Shown here: one piece after another, positions 1 through 8,268 of the stretch
How positions within the stretch are numbered: the first letter of the stretch is position 1
Layout of the letters: each line of letters begins with the position of its first letter
From: JBEIFW01 sp040382215
GTDB lineage: Bacteria; Actinomycetota; Acidimicrobiia; Acidimicrobiales; Ilumatobacteraceae
Reading direction: 5' to 3'
Assembly: GCA_040382215.1 (NCBI GenBank)
Contig: JBEIFW010000017.1
Coordinates: forward strand, 1 to 29,690
Length of the DNA stretch: 29,690 nucleotides
Program-made: the position numbers and the translations under genes
The notes under the pieces: generated by a model
Seen by the model: only the letters and a program-made list of their open reading frames with translations
Databases searched by the model: none
What the model was told of the DNA's origin: nothing

Positions 1-60
1 CCACGGCCGCGCCCGCCACGGCCGCGCCCGCCACGGCCGCGCCCGCCACGGCCAAGCCTG
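1..60. repeat. 15-bp tandem repeat encoding TAAPA units
   Basis: Three identical copies of CCACGGCCGCGCCCG start at position 1, followed by a fourth, diverged copy (CCACGGCCAAGCCTG) to position 60. In the reading frame each unit encodes Thr-Ala-Ala-Pro-Ala. The array begins at the window edge, so the true copy number is unknown. It forms the linker of the dioxygenase gene, and a unit of 15 bases keeps the frame when copies are gained or lost. Confidence 0.9.
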
Positions 61-704
61 CGACGACGATCAACTGGCTCACGCCGCCCACCGAGACCGG
101 CGGCCCGTTTCCGGCCGACGGCTCCAACGGCAACGGGGCCGGCGGGTCCGCCAACGTGCTCAACAAGCCAGCCGTGTTCCGCACCGACATGACCACCGAC
201 CTCGACGGCACGAACAAGCAGCCCGGCCTGCCCCTCGTGCTCAACGTCAAGGTCGGCAAGAAGGCCGACCGTTCGGCCTTCGCCGGCGCGGCCGTGTATG
301 TCTGGCACTGCAACCTGACCGGCAACTACTCGGCCTACAGCGGCGGCATGAACGGCGGGAACTTCGCCGATCGCTCCTTCTTCCGGGCGGTCGGCGTGGC
401 CGATGCGAACGGTGACGTCACGTTCACGACGGTCCTGCCCGGCCGCTACCAGGGTCGCGCCACGCACATCCACTTCGCCGTGTTCACGGACAACTCCCTC
501 ACGACCCGGGTGCTCACGAGCCAGTTCGCCTTCGACGACACCACGATCGACGATTTGTACGCGGCCGACGGCTCCTACTCAGGGAGCCTGCGCAACCCGA
601 CGTACAACGCCCGGGACAACGTGTTCCGCGACGGCACGTCCAACCAACTCTTGGCCCTGACCCAGTCCAGTGCCGTCGAGGCGTCGATCGCCGTGCTGGT
701 CTGA
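1..704 (+). CDS. Intradiol ring-cleavage dioxygenase-like protein, 5' end missing
   Basis: The open frame runs in from the left edge (first full codon at position 3) to TGA at 702-704, so the start and any signal peptide lie outside the window. The visible N-terminal part is a Thr/Ala/Pro-rich linker built of TAAPA repeats. The globular domain that follows has the intradiol fold signatures VYVWHCN, DANGDVTFTT and GRYQGRATHIHF. All four expected non-haem Fe(III) ligands appear present: Tyr at 327-329, Tyr at 447-449, His at 465-467 and His at 471-473. The family cleaves catechol-type rings between the two hydroxyls. The low-complexity linker suggests a secreted or surface-anchored member, which is inference because the leader is not visible. 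The P450 gene begins 79 bases downstream on the same strand. The substrate cannot be predicted. The domain is short, as in the extended family and unlike protocatechuate dioxygenase. Confidence 0.85.
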   Translation, partial: TAAPATAAPATAAPATAKPATTINWLTPPTETGGPFPADGSNGNGAGGSANVLNKPAVFRTDMTTDLDGTNKQPGLPLVLNVKVGKKADRSAFAGAAVYVWHCNLTGNYSAYSGGMNGGNFADRSFFRAVGVADANGDVTFTTVLPGRYQGRATHIHFAVFTDNSLTTRVLTSQFAFDDTTIDDLYAADGSYSGSLRNPTYNARDNVFRDGTSNQLLALTQSSAVEASIAVLV

Positions 705-783
705 GGCCCTTGTTCTGCGCCCCGAGCCGTGTGACCATCCCGGCCGGAGAACCGAACCCGGCCGAGCGGCGAAGGAGATCGAC

Positions 784-1998
784 GTGACCTACGGGGCCGA
801 CCGCGTGGAACTGCCACCCGTCACCGACTGGGTGAACGACTGGGACTGGCTCGACGACCAGTGGGGCGAGAACGCAATCGCCATCTGGAACTCGGTCCGC
901 GACCAGTGCCCGATGGCAACGACCGAGCGCTACGGCCGGGCCTTCATGCCCGTCACCATGGATGCAGTGTCGTCCGTCGCGCACGACACCGACCACTTCT
1001 CCTCGATCTGGGTGAGCGTCGCCCGGCCCGACGCGCCGCGGTCCCCCGCCCCGCCGATCACCTCCGACCCGCCCGAGCACCACGGCCATCGCCGTCTTCT
1101 CCTGCCCTCGTTCAACCCCAAGAAGGTCGCTCAGATGGAGCAGCAGCTGCGCGACTACTGCCGCCGTCTCATCGGCGACCTCGACGGCACCGACACGGCG
1201 GACGCGGCCGAGCAGTACTCCCAGCACATCCCGGTCCACGGCATCTGCCACCTCACCGGTCTGCCCGAGGCCGACGCCGAGCTGTTCCGCGACTGGATCT
1301 ACCGCAACTTCCAGCTCGCCCCGCGCGACAACGCCGTGCGGATGCAGGTGATCCGCGAGATGAGCGCCTACATCGACGCCATCCTCACGGAGCGGATCGA
1401 GCATCCCGCCGACGACATGCTGACGTTGGTCGCGAACGCCGAGATCGACGGCGAACCGGTGCCGTGGGACCTCAAGCTCGGCTACATCCGGCTGTTGATC
1501 GTCGCCGGCATCGACACCACGTGGAGCGCTATCGGCTCGGGGCTGTGGCACTTCGCCCAGCATCCCGACCAGGTGGCACAACTCGTCGCAGCGCCAGACG
1601 ACCACCTGCTGTGGCAGACCGCGATCGAGGAGGTGTTGCGCTTCTTCGCCCCGGTCACGATGGCCCGTAAGGTCCTTTCCGACACCGAAGTTGCCGGTTG
1701 TCCGGTCCATGCCGGCGATCAGATGCTGCTCACCTTCCCCGCCGCGAACCACGATCCCGCCGCGTTCGAGGCGCCCGAGGAGTTCCGCATCGACCGGGCG
1801 CACAACCGCCACGTGGCCTTCGGCCTCGGCATCCACCGCTGCATCGGCTCCAACCTGGCCCGGCTGGAGCTCACCGTCGCGCTGCAGGAGTGGCTGCGGG
1901 CGTTCCCCCGCTATTCGCTCGACACCACCCGGCGCACCACGTGGGCCAACGGCCAGGTGCGCGGCCCGCGCACCATCCCGGTGCTGCTCAACCGCTGA
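784..1998 (+). CDS. Cytochrome P450 (bacterial class I type)
   Basis: A 404-residue haem monooxygenase of usual bacterial length, cytosolic, with no membrane anchor. The I-helix oxygen-activation motif AGIDTT is at residues 241-246. The K-helix ExxR is E283-x-x-R286. The haem-binding loop FGLGIHRCIG carries the thiolate ligand Cys353. The substrate-access region contains SDPPEHHGHRRLLLPSF, typical of soluble P450s. The GTG at 784 is chosen because GAAGGAG at 771-777 lies six bases upstream; the frame stays open further upstream but only by overlapping the dioxygenase gene. It would need a ferredoxin and reductase encoded elsewhere. The substrate is unknown. Proximity to a ring-cleavage enzyme hints at aromatic or terpenoid/steroid catabolism, but the two genes may be unrelated. 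Confidence 0.93.
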   Translation: MTYGADRVELPPVTDWVNDWDWLDDQWGENAIAIWNSVRDQCPMATTERYGRAFMPVTMDAVSSVAHDTDHFSSIWVSVARPDAPRSPAPPITSDPPEHHGHRRLLLPSFNPKKVAQMEQQLRDYCRRLIGDLDGTDTADAAEQYSQHIPVHGICHLTGLPEADAELFRDWIYRNFQLAPRDNAVRMQVIREMSAYIDAILTERIEHPADDMLTLVANAEIDGEPVPWDLKLGYIRLLIVAGIDTTWSAIGSGLWHFAQHPDQVAQLVAAPDDHLLWQTAIEEVLRFFAPVTMARKVLSDTEVAGCPVHAGDQMLLTFPAANHDPAAFEAPEEFRIDRAHNRHVAFGLGIHRCIGSNLARLELTVALQEWLRAFPRYSLDTTRRTTWANGQVRGPRTIPVLLNR

Positions 1999-2038
1999 GC
2001 CCGGGCGGACCCGAACCCCGAAACCACGGCCCTCACCG

Positions 2039-2051
2039 CCGGAAGTTCCGG
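2039..2051. promoter_or_regulatory. Perfect palindrome upstream of the molybdopterin oxidoreductase
   Basis: CCGGAAGTTCCGG is a perfect 6+1+6 inverted repeat ending 14 bases before the ATG at 2066. A hexamer fitting TANNNT (TACCGT, 2052-2057) follows directly, eight bases before the start codon. No Shine-Dalgarno sequence is visible. It could be an operator over a promoter giving a very short leader. With one copy only, this is weak evidence. Confidence 0.3.
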
Positions 2052-2065
2052 TACCGTCGCCGACC

Positions 2066-4069
2066 ATGGCCTCCCGCACCGTGCTCGGCACCTGCCACCA
2101 CGACTGCCCCGACTCGTGCGGGTGGGAGGTCACCGTCGACGACGGGGTCGCCGTCCGCCTGCGCGGCAACCCCGACCACCCGTACTCCCAGGGCGAGCTG
2201 TGCCCGAAGGTGAACCGGTTCCTCGCTCGGGTGTACGCCCCGGATCGGGTCCTGCGGCCATTGCTGCGCAATGGCCCCAAGGGATCGGGCCAGTTCCGCG
2301 AGGCGACCTGGGACGAGGCGCTCGCCGTGGCCGCCCAGGGTCTACGCCGGGTGCGGGACACCTACGGCGGCGAGGCGATCCTGCCGTGGTCGTCGGCGGG
2401 GACTCAGGGCCTGATCCAGTCGTCGTCGCTCGACCGACGCCTGTTCGCTGCGCTCGGCGCCTCCCGCACGACCGGCTCGCTGTGCGGCGCCACTGCGGCG
2501 ACGGGGACGGCGCTCACCTATGGCTCCGGCCATGGCGCCGACCCGCTCGACGTCGCCCACGCCGAGGTCGTGCTGCTGTGGGGCACCAACACCCGCCTCA
2601 CCAACCGTCACCTGTGGCCCTACGTCGAGCGGGCCCGGGCCAACGGGGCGACCGTGATCGTCGTCGACCCGCTGCGCACGATCACGGCGGAGTCGGCCGA
2701 CTGGTTCGTCCAGCCGTTCCCCGGCACCGACGTCGCGCTGATCCTCGGGATGCTCCACGTCCTCGTGCGCGACGACCTCGTCGACCACGACTACGTCCAC
2801 GACCACGCCACCGGCTTCGCCGATCTCGCCGCCCACGTCGCGGAGTGGACCCCGGCCCGGGCCGCCGCCGAATGCGGTGTCGACGCCGACGTGATCGAGC
2901 GATTGGCCCGGCGATACGGCAGCACCCGCCGGGCGTTCATCCGCACCCTCATCGGGGCCGAGCACCACCACCACGGCGCGATGACGTTCCGGGCGTTGGC
3001 CTGTCTGCCCGTCGTCACCGGCGCGTGGCGCGTCCGTGGCGGAGGCCTGGCCCGCTCCACCGGGGTGTGGTCCGGCACCCACATCGACGAGGACGTGTTC
3101 GACGCACCGGACCGCCCCCGGACCCGAAGCGTCAACGCCAACCAGCTCGGCCGCGCGCTCGAGGACCCGGCCGCCGGCATCCACGCACTCGTCGTGTGGG
3201 GCGGCAACCCGGCGACCTCGGCCCCCAACGCCGGTGCCGTGCGCCGCGGTCTGGCCCGTGACGACCTGTTCACGATCGTGAGCGAGCAGTTCTGCACCGA
3301 CACGGCCCGCTACGCCGACGTGGTCTTCCCGGCCACCACCCAGATCGAGCACCTCGACGTGGTGCCGTCGTGGGGCAGCCTGCACCTCGGCTGGAACGAG
3401 CCGGCCATCGCACCGGTGGGCGAGGCGGTCCCGAACACCGAGCTGTGGCGACGCCTGGCCCGGGCGCTCGGGATCGAGGATCCGATGTTCGACCTCGACG
3501 ACGAGGCTCTGGTGCGCCTCGCGCTGCACGACCTCGACGTCGACGCCCTGCGGGCCCGTGGCCGGGCCCGCCACGATCTCCCCGAACCGTTGCTGCCGTA
3601 CGAGCACGGCGGGTTCGCCACCGCCGACGGGCGGGCCGCGCTGCGCAACGACGCCCTCGGCTCGCTCGGGCTCCCGGCGCTGCCCACCCACACCCCCGTG
3701 TCGGTCGCGCCCGGCGAGCTCCGGCTGCTCACCCCCAAGACCCACCCCCGGTTCCTCAACACCAGCTACTCCCACCACCACGGCCCGCTCGAGCCGGCGC
3801 CGTGCCTCGAGCTGTCGGCCGAGGACGCCGACGCCCTCGGCCTGCCCGATGGCGCGCCGGCCACCGTCGCCAACGGCCGGGGCACGCTGACGCTGCCGGC
3901 GCGGCGCTCGGTCCGGGTACGCCCCGGCCTGTGCGCCATCCCGTGGGGCTGGTGGGGGCAGGATCGCGCGGTGAACGTGCTGACCGACGACACCGTCGCC
4001 GACGCCGGTGGCGGCGGCGCTTACTACGGCACCCGAGTCCGGGTCTCGCCGGCCGGAGCTCCGGCGTGA
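2066..4069 (+). CDS. Molybdopterin-dependent oxidoreductase (DMSO reductase superfamily)
   Basis: A 667-residue protein with the order expected for the Mo/W-bis-MGD family. An N-terminal [4Fe-4S] domain has C10-x3-C14-x3-C18-x27-C46 (CHHDCPDSC, then LCPK). The molybdopterin body follows, and a C-terminal dinucleotide-binding domain begins near residue 550 (LLTPKTHPRFLNTSY). Cys140, in SLCGATAATG, is at the place where this superfamily usually carries the Mo ligand (Cys, Sec or Ser); that assignment is by position only. There is no Tat signal, so it should be cytosolic. No dedicated electron-transfer subunit is adjacent. The frame is open upstream but ATG 2066 precedes the Fe-S motif by nine residues as is usual. 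The stop overlaps the next gene by GTGA. The substrate is not predictable: formate dehydrogenase-like, reductase and hydroxylase relatives all fit. Confidence 0.88.
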   Translation: MASRTVLGTCHHDCPDSCGWEVTVDDGVAVRLRGNPDHPYSQGELCPKVNRFLARVYAPDRVLRPLLRNGPKGSGQFREATWDEALAVAAQGLRRVRDTYGGEAILPWSSAGTQGLIQSSSLDRRLFAALGASRTTGSLCGATAATGTALTYGSGHGADPLDVAHAEVVLLWGTNTRLTNRHLWPYVERARANGATVIVVDPLRTITAESADWFVQPFPGTDVALILGMLHVLVRDDLVDHDYVHDHATGFADLAAHVAEWTPARAAAECGVDADVIERLARRYGSTRRAFIRTLIGAEHHHHGAMTFRALACLPVVTGAWRVRGGGLARSTGVWSGTHIDEDVFDAPDRPRTRSVNANQLGRALEDPAAGIHALVVWGGNPATSAPNAGAVRRGLARDDLFTIVSEQFCTDTARYADVVFPATTQIEHLDVVPSWGSLHLGWNEPAIAPVGEAVPNTELWRRLARALGIEDPMFDLDDEALVRLALHDLDVDALRARGRARHDLPEPLLPYEHGGFATADGRAALRNDALGSLGLPALPTHTPVSVAPGELRLLTPKTHPRFLNTSYSHHHGPLEPAPCLELSAEDADALGLPDGAPATVANGRGTLTLPARRSVRVRPGLCAIPWGWWGQDRAVNVLTDDTVADAGGGGAYYGTRVRVSPAGAPA

Positions 4070-5133
4070 GCGCATCCGCTCGCGGGTTCGCCTCCGACAA
4101 CGAAGCCGGCGTCCATCGCGCTGTGCTCGACGCCATCGCCGATGCCAACCACGGCCATGCCCACTCCTACGGCGCCGACGAGCACACCGCCCGGCTCGGC
4201 GAGCTCGTCCACGACCACTTCGGCCCCGATGCCACCGCGTTCCCGATGCTCATCGGCACCGGTGCCAACGTCGTCGCGCTCCAGGCCCTGTGCCAGCGGT
4301 GGGAGGCGGTCATCTGCACCGACCACGCGCACGTGCACGTCGACGAAGGCGGCGCACCCGAGCACATCGGCGGGCTCAAGCTGTGGACCGTCCCCGCCAC
4401 CGACGCCAAGCTCACCCCGGCGCTGCTCGACACCGAGGCCTGGGGCTTCGGCACCGTCCACCGGGCGCAGCCGGGCGCAGTCTCGGTGACGCAGTCCACT
4501 GAGCTCGGGACCGTCTACACCGCCGACGAGCTCGGCACGCTGTGCGACCACGCGCACGGCCTCGGGCTGCGGGTGCACCTCGACGGTGCCCGCCTGGCCA
4601 ACGCCGCTGCGCACCTCGACGTCCCGCTCCGGGCGCTCACCACCGACGTCGGGGTCGACGTCGTGTCGTTCGGCGGCACCAAGAACGGAGCGCTGCTCGC
4701 CGAGGCGGTCGTCGTGCTCGACCCGGGTCTGGTCGACGCCGTCGCCTACCTGCGCAAGACCTCGATGCAGCTCGCAAGCAAGCAGCGGTTCCTCAGCGCG
4801 CAGCTCGTGGCCCTGCTCGGCGACGATCTCTGGCGGGTGAACGCATCGCACGCCAACGCCATGGCGGCGCGCCTCGCGGCCGGGGCCGCGGCGGTGCCGG
4901 GCGTACGGCTGACCCAGCCGACCCAGGCCAACGCGGTGTTCGCCGTGCTCCCCGCCGGCGCCGCCGACCGGCTGCGCCGCCGGCACCACTTCTACGACTG
5001 GGACCGCGACACCGGCGAGGTCCGCTGGATGTGCGCCTGGGACACCACCGCCGACGACGTGGACACGTTCGTCGCCGACCTCGCCGCCGCCGTCACCGGT
5101 GGGGCCGTCACCGCTGGGGCCGGCGGCGCGTGA
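4066..5133 (+). CDS. ltaE: Low-specificity L-threonine aldolase
   Basis: A 355-residue PLP enzyme of fold type I, cleaving L-threonine or L-allo-threonine to glycine and acetaldehyde in the cytosol. The Schiff-base lysine is K206 in FGGTKNG, the form seen in the aldolase branch annotated as beta-eliminating lyase. HLDGARLANAA supplies the usual Asp and Arg that contact the PLP ring and carboxylate. The N-terminal FASDNEAGVH and HANxYGxDEHT-type region (HAHSYGADEHT) are also family signatures. The start is GTG 4066, overlapping the TGA of the Mo enzyme (GTGA), which implies translational coupling. The stop overlaps the following gene in the same way. Frame length and motifs are complete. There is no obvious functional link to the upstream oxidoreductase. 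Confidence 0.9.
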   Translation: MSASARGFASDNEAGVHRAVLDAIADANHGHAHSYGADEHTARLGELVHDHFGPDATAFPMLIGTGANVVALQALCQRWEAVICTDHAHVHVDEGGAPEHIGGLKLWTVPATDAKLTPALLDTEAWGFGTVHRAQPGAVSVTQSTELGTVYTADELGTLCDHAHGLGLRVHLDGARLANAAAHLDVPLRALTTDVGVDVVSFGGTKNGALLAEAVVVLDPGLVDAVAYLRKTSMQLASKQRFLSAQLVALLGDDLWRVNASHANAMAARLAAGAAAVPGVRLTQPTQANAVFAVLPAGAADRLRRRHHFYDWDRDTGEVRWMCAWDTTADDVDTFVADLAAAVTGGAVTAGAGGA

Positions 5134-5534
5134 CCGAACCGACCGAGGCCCGGGTCGACGCCTGGCTGTGGTCGATCCGCCTGGCGTCGACCCGGACCGA
5201 AGCGGGCGAGGTGTGCAAGGGCGGCCACGTCACGGTGAACGGCCGACCGGCCAAGCCATCGACCTCCGTGCGGCCCGGTGACCGCGTCGAGGTCCGCATC
5301 CACGAACGCGATCGCGTCGTCGAGGTCGTCCGCACGATCACCAAGCGGGTCGGCGCCCCGGTCGCGGTCACCTGCTACGTCGACCACAGCCCGCCGCCTG
5401 CGTCGGCCGACGAGCGACCGCTCGCCCCGCTGTTCCGTCCACGCGGCACCGGCCGGCCCACCAAACGGGAGCGGCGCCAACTCGATGCGTGGGCCGAGGC
5501 CTGGCGCATCGCCGACGGCGAACCCCCGCCCTGA
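5130..5534 (+). CDS. hslR: S4-domain RNA-binding protein, Hsp15-like
   Basis: A 134-residue basic protein. An S4 alpha-L RNA-binding domain occupies about residues 8-60 (RVDAWLWSIRLASTRTEA, then GHVTVNGRPAKPSTSVRPGD). A positively charged tail with GTGRPTKRERRQLDAW resembles the C-terminal tail of E. coli Hsp15, which binds 50S subunits carrying stalled nascent chains. Length matches Hsp15 (about 133 residues). The start GTG 5130 overlaps the aldolase stop as GTGA. The symbol is by similarity of architecture only. Other small S4 proteins such as the ribosome-quality-control factor RqcP are possible, but they are shorter and lack this tail. Confidence 0.82.
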   Translation: MTEPTEARVDAWLWSIRLASTRTEAGEVCKGGHVTVNGRPAKPSTSVRPGDRVEVRIHERDRVVEVVRTITKRVGAPVAVTCYVDHSPPPASADERPLAPLFRPRGTGRPTKRERRQLDAWAEAWRIADGEPPP

Positions 5535-5551
5535 CGAGGCATCCGCGTCAG
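5531..5551. terminator. Small hairpin between two convergent genes
   Basis: CTGACG (5531-5536) pairs with CGTCAG (5546-5551) around a nine-base loop. Both convergent stop codons lie inside the stem. There is no T-tract on either side. It could act as a weak two-way terminator, or it may be chance. Confidence 0.3.
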
Positions 5552-6756
5552 TCGGGCCAGTCGAGTGCGCCGAGGGCGTGCAGGCGGTCCAACTCGGCGT
5601 CGTCGAGACCCAACCGGGCCGCCAGCACCGCTCGGGTGTCCTGGCCGAGCAGGGCGATGCGATCGGTCGGCTCCGCCGGGGTCGCGGCGAATCGCCACGG
5701 TGGCACCGGCTGGCGGGTCGGACCGACCGGGTCCATGTGGTCGCGCTCGATCACGGCCCCCATGTGCAGGATCTGGGGATCTCGCAGCATCTGGTCACGC
5801 GTGTTCACCCGCCCGAGCGGCACGTCGTGCTCGGCGAAGCGGGCCATCACCTCGTCGGTGGTGAACGCGGCGAACGCGGTGGCGTACATCGCCAGCGCCT
5901 CGGGCATGTTGACGAGGAACCGCGCCGGGTCGTTGAACCGCTCGTCGATCAGCCATTCCGGGCGGTCGAGGGCGAGCGCCACCCGCTCGAACGGGGTCAC
6001 CGTCGGCATCGTCACCACGTGGCCGTCGGCCGTCGCGTACACCCGGTACGCGTCCTTCACGTCGAACGGCAGCGTCCGCTCCGGCAGCGCATGCTTGGCC
6101 GAGAGTGCGTCGCACCAGAAGAACGCAAGCCCCGCCTCGGCCATCGTCACCTGCACGAGCTGGCCCTCGCCGGTGCGCTCCCGGGCGAACAGCGCGCCGA
6201 GCACCGCCTGGCACGCCGTGTATGCCGTCGACTTGTCGACGATCACCTGCCGGTTCACGTCCATCGCCCCCGACACCGGGTCGGTCTGGTAGTCGACCAT
6301 GCCGAGCACGCCCTGGATCACGAAATCCCACGTCGGTAGCTGTGCGTACGGCCCGTCGTCGCCGAAGCCGGTGATGTGGGTGTAGACGAGGCGCGGGTTG
6401 CGGGCCCGGATCGCCTCGTAGGACAACCCGATCGCATCCGGCTTGCCCGGGCGCAGGTTGGTGAGCAGCACGTCGGCACCGGCGACGAGGTCGCCGAGCA
6501 CGGCCCGACCCTCGGGAGTCTTCGCGTCGATACACACCGACCGCTTGCCCCGGTTGGTGTTGTAGAACAACGGTGGGATGCCGTCGCGGTAGACGACGTG
6601 ACGCCGGTACATCGACGACCCGTAGTTCTCCACCTTGATGACCTCGGCCCCCATCTCGGCCAGCAGCACCCCGCACAGCGGCCCGGTGATGATGTCGGCG
6701 ACCTCGACCACCACGATGCCGGCCAGCGGCCCGGTTCCCGGGCGCCCGGTGCTCAC
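5548..6756 (-). CDS. CaiB/BaiF family (class III) CoA-transferase
   Basis: A 402-residue protein that would move CoA between acyl donors and acceptors, usually in carnitine, aromatic, bile-acid or terpenoid catabolism. N-terminal LAGIVVVEVADIITGPLCG is the family start. It is followed by AEVIKVEN, FYNTNRGKRSVCID and RPGKPDAIGLSYE. The catalytic aspartate that forms the acyl anhydride is expected at D144 in TWDFVIQGVLGM. The GTG start at 6756 overlaps the esterase stop as GTGA. An upstream extension of the frame runs inside the esterase gene and is not family-like. Pairing with an esterase suggests processing of an ester-containing organic acid, which is inference. The acyl substrate cannot be read from sequence. 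Confidence 0.9.
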   Translation of the reverse strand: MSTGRPGTGPLAGIVVVEVADIITGPLCGVLLAEMGAEVIKVENYGSSMYRRHVVYRDGIPPLFYNTNRGKRSVCIDAKTPEGRAVLGDLVAGADVLLTNLRPGKPDAIGLSYEAIRARNPRLVYTHITGFGDDGPYAQLPTWDFVIQGVLGMVDYQTDPVSGAMDVNRQVIVDKSTAYTACQAVLGALFARERTGEGQLVQVTMAEAGLAFFWCDALSAKHALPERTLPFDVKDAYRVYATADGHVVTMPTVTPFERVALALDRPEWLIDERFNDPARFLVNMPEALAMYATAFAAFTTDEVMARFAEHDVPLGRVNTRDQMLRDPQILHMGAVIERDHMDPVGPTRQPVPPWRFAATPAEPTDRIALLGQDTRAVLAARLGLDDAELDRLHALGALDWPD

Positions 6757-8249
6757 AGCCGACCCGCCCAGATGGCGCGACGTCGCGACGACGGGTCGCA
6801 GGTGACGCGGCAGGTGGTGTCGAAGTGGAGCGTCGTGCGGTCCACCTCGTCGTACAGGGCCCACGCCGGGATCCCGTCGTGCTGCGGGTTCCCGTTGCGG
6901 GCGAACGCGATCCAGGCCCGATGCATCGCGTCGGCGAGGGCGGCGGGTGGTCCGTCACCGGTGAACGACGCGACGCCCTTGCGGTCGAGGGTGTGGAACA
7001 CGAACGGGATCTCCAGCGCGTGGCACGACCCGAGCCGACCGCCGAACGCGCTCGACGCCCAGTCGAACTGGTAGAGCCAGGTCGCGTCGGGACGATGACG
7101 GGCGTGGGCCTCGACCAGCCGCACGGCCGGGATGCGGAACGCCCGGTCGGTCATCACCGCCGACCAGATGGCGTCGTGGTCCGCGGTGTCGGCCGACTCG
7201 CGGTAGATCGCCATCAGCTCGTGGGGATCCTCGACCAGGCGACCGAGCCGGCGCAGCAGGGTCGCTTCGTCGGCCGGGCTGCGCCCCATGAGCGCGAACA
7301 GGTTCCACTCGTCACGGTTGGTGCCGGTGAGCAACGGCACCGGGGCCGACCGGCCCGCCCGGATTGCGTCGAGCGGCGCCTCGGGCAGGAACACGGCGTC
7401 CACCACCGGGCAGAACGGGAGACCGAGTCCGGTGTCATCGTTGGACGCCGCCCGGGCCTGGGCCACCTCGACGGCGACGGCGAGCTGCGCCTCGAGCAAC
7501 GCCTCGGCCGGGACCGACCGCAGGCCGTCGACCCCACGCACGCCGAGCCGGTCCTCGAGCCGGCCCGTGACCTCCGCCGCCCGACCGGGATCCTGCGTAT
7601 GGTGCGCCGCCCCCGACTGCGCAACGGCCTTGTGGAAAAGGCCCTGCGCCTGCGGCACCGCAAGCAGCGTCGCTACCGACATCCCGCCGGCCGACTCCCC
7701 GAAGATGGTCACGTTGTCGGGGTCGCCACCAAAAGAGGCGACGTTGTCCCGTACCCAGGCCAGCGCGGCGACCTGGTCGGCCAAGCCCGGGTTGGGATCC
7801 GCGTCGTCGAGTTGCAGGAACCCAAAGGCGCCGAGCCGGTAGTTGATCGTCACCACGACGACGTCACCGTTTCGGCAGAACGCCGATCCGTCGTACCAGG
7901 GGATCGAGCCGGCCCCCGAGGTGAACCCGCCGCCGTGGATCCACACCAGCACCGGGCGCCGCCCGGCGTCGCACGCCGGGGTCTGGACGTTGAGGAACAG
8001 ACAGTCCTCCGACCAGTCCGGCGGCCCACCACCGGTCATCGCCTCGGTGGCGCCCACCCCCTGCGGAGCCACCCGACCGAAACTCGACGCATCGCGCACC
8101 CCGACCCACCCCGGATGCGGATCGGGGGCGGCGAAGCGCCGGTCGCCGACCGGCGCCGCGGCGTACGGGATACCGGCGAACAAGGTGACACCGTTGCGGG
8201 TCCGGCCCGACAACCGGCCCGAGACGATCTCCACGATCGGGGCGCTCAT
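6753..8249 (-). CDS. Type-B carboxylesterase (alpha/beta hydrolase)
   Basis: A 498-residue member of the cholinesterase/para-nitrobenzyl esterase family. The oxyanion loop is WIHGGGFTSGAG. The nucleophile elbow GESAGG carries Ser186. The acid is probably in GTNRDEWNLFALMG and the histidine in CHALEIPFVF. The family opening GRLSGRTRNGVTLFAGIPYA is intact at residues 11-30. No signal peptide is seen, so it should be intracellular, unlike many secreted relatives. ATG 8249 is preceded by GGAAGGAT at good spacing. It lies 19 bases after the GT39 gene and overlaps the CoA-transferase by four bases, so these three probably form one transcript. The natural ester is unknown. Confidence 0.93.
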   Translation of the reverse strand: MSAPIVEIVSGRLSGRTRNGVTLFAGIPYAAAPVGDRRFAAPDPHPGWVGVRDASSFGRVAPQGVGATEAMTGGGPPDWSEDCLFLNVQTPACDAGRRPVLVWIHGGGFTSGAGSIPWYDGSAFCRNGDVVVVTINYRLGAFGFLQLDDADPNPGLADQVAALAWVRDNVASFGGDPDNVTIFGESAGGMSVATLLAVPQAQGLFHKAVAQSGAAHHTQDPGRAAEVTGRLEDRLGVRGVDGLRSVPAEALLEAQLAVAVEVAQARAASNDDTGLGLPFCPVVDAVFLPEAPLDAIRAGRSAPVPLLTGTNRDEWNLFALMGRSPADEATLLRRLGRLVEDPHELMAIYRESADTADHDAIWSAVMTDRAFRIPAVRLVEAHARHRPDATWLYQFDWASSAFGGRLGSCHALEIPFVFHTLDRKGVASFTGDGPPAALADAMHRAWIAFARNGNPQHDGIPAWALYDEVDRTTLHFDTTCRVTCDPSSRRRAIWAGRL

Positions 8250-8268
8250 GACCCGATCCTTCCAGGCC

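Noticed and set aside
1..60. CRISPR-like repeat
   Set aside because: The units are contiguous 15-mers without spacers and encode a pentapeptide in frame.
670..784. Upstream extension of the P450 gene
   Set aside because: The frame stays open to 670 but overlaps the dioxygenase stop. GTG 784 with a good ribosome site gives a normal-length P450.
514..2361. Long open frame on the minus strand opposite the P450
   Set aside because: It is antisense to two well-supported genes, has no recognisable domain, and its composition is that expected from third-position GC bias.
2342..4075. Long minus-strand frame opposite the molybdopterin oxidoreductase
   Set aside because: It is a shadow of a gene with clear Fe-S and cofactor motifs; the protein is dominated by Gly, Val, Arg and Asp with no family signature.
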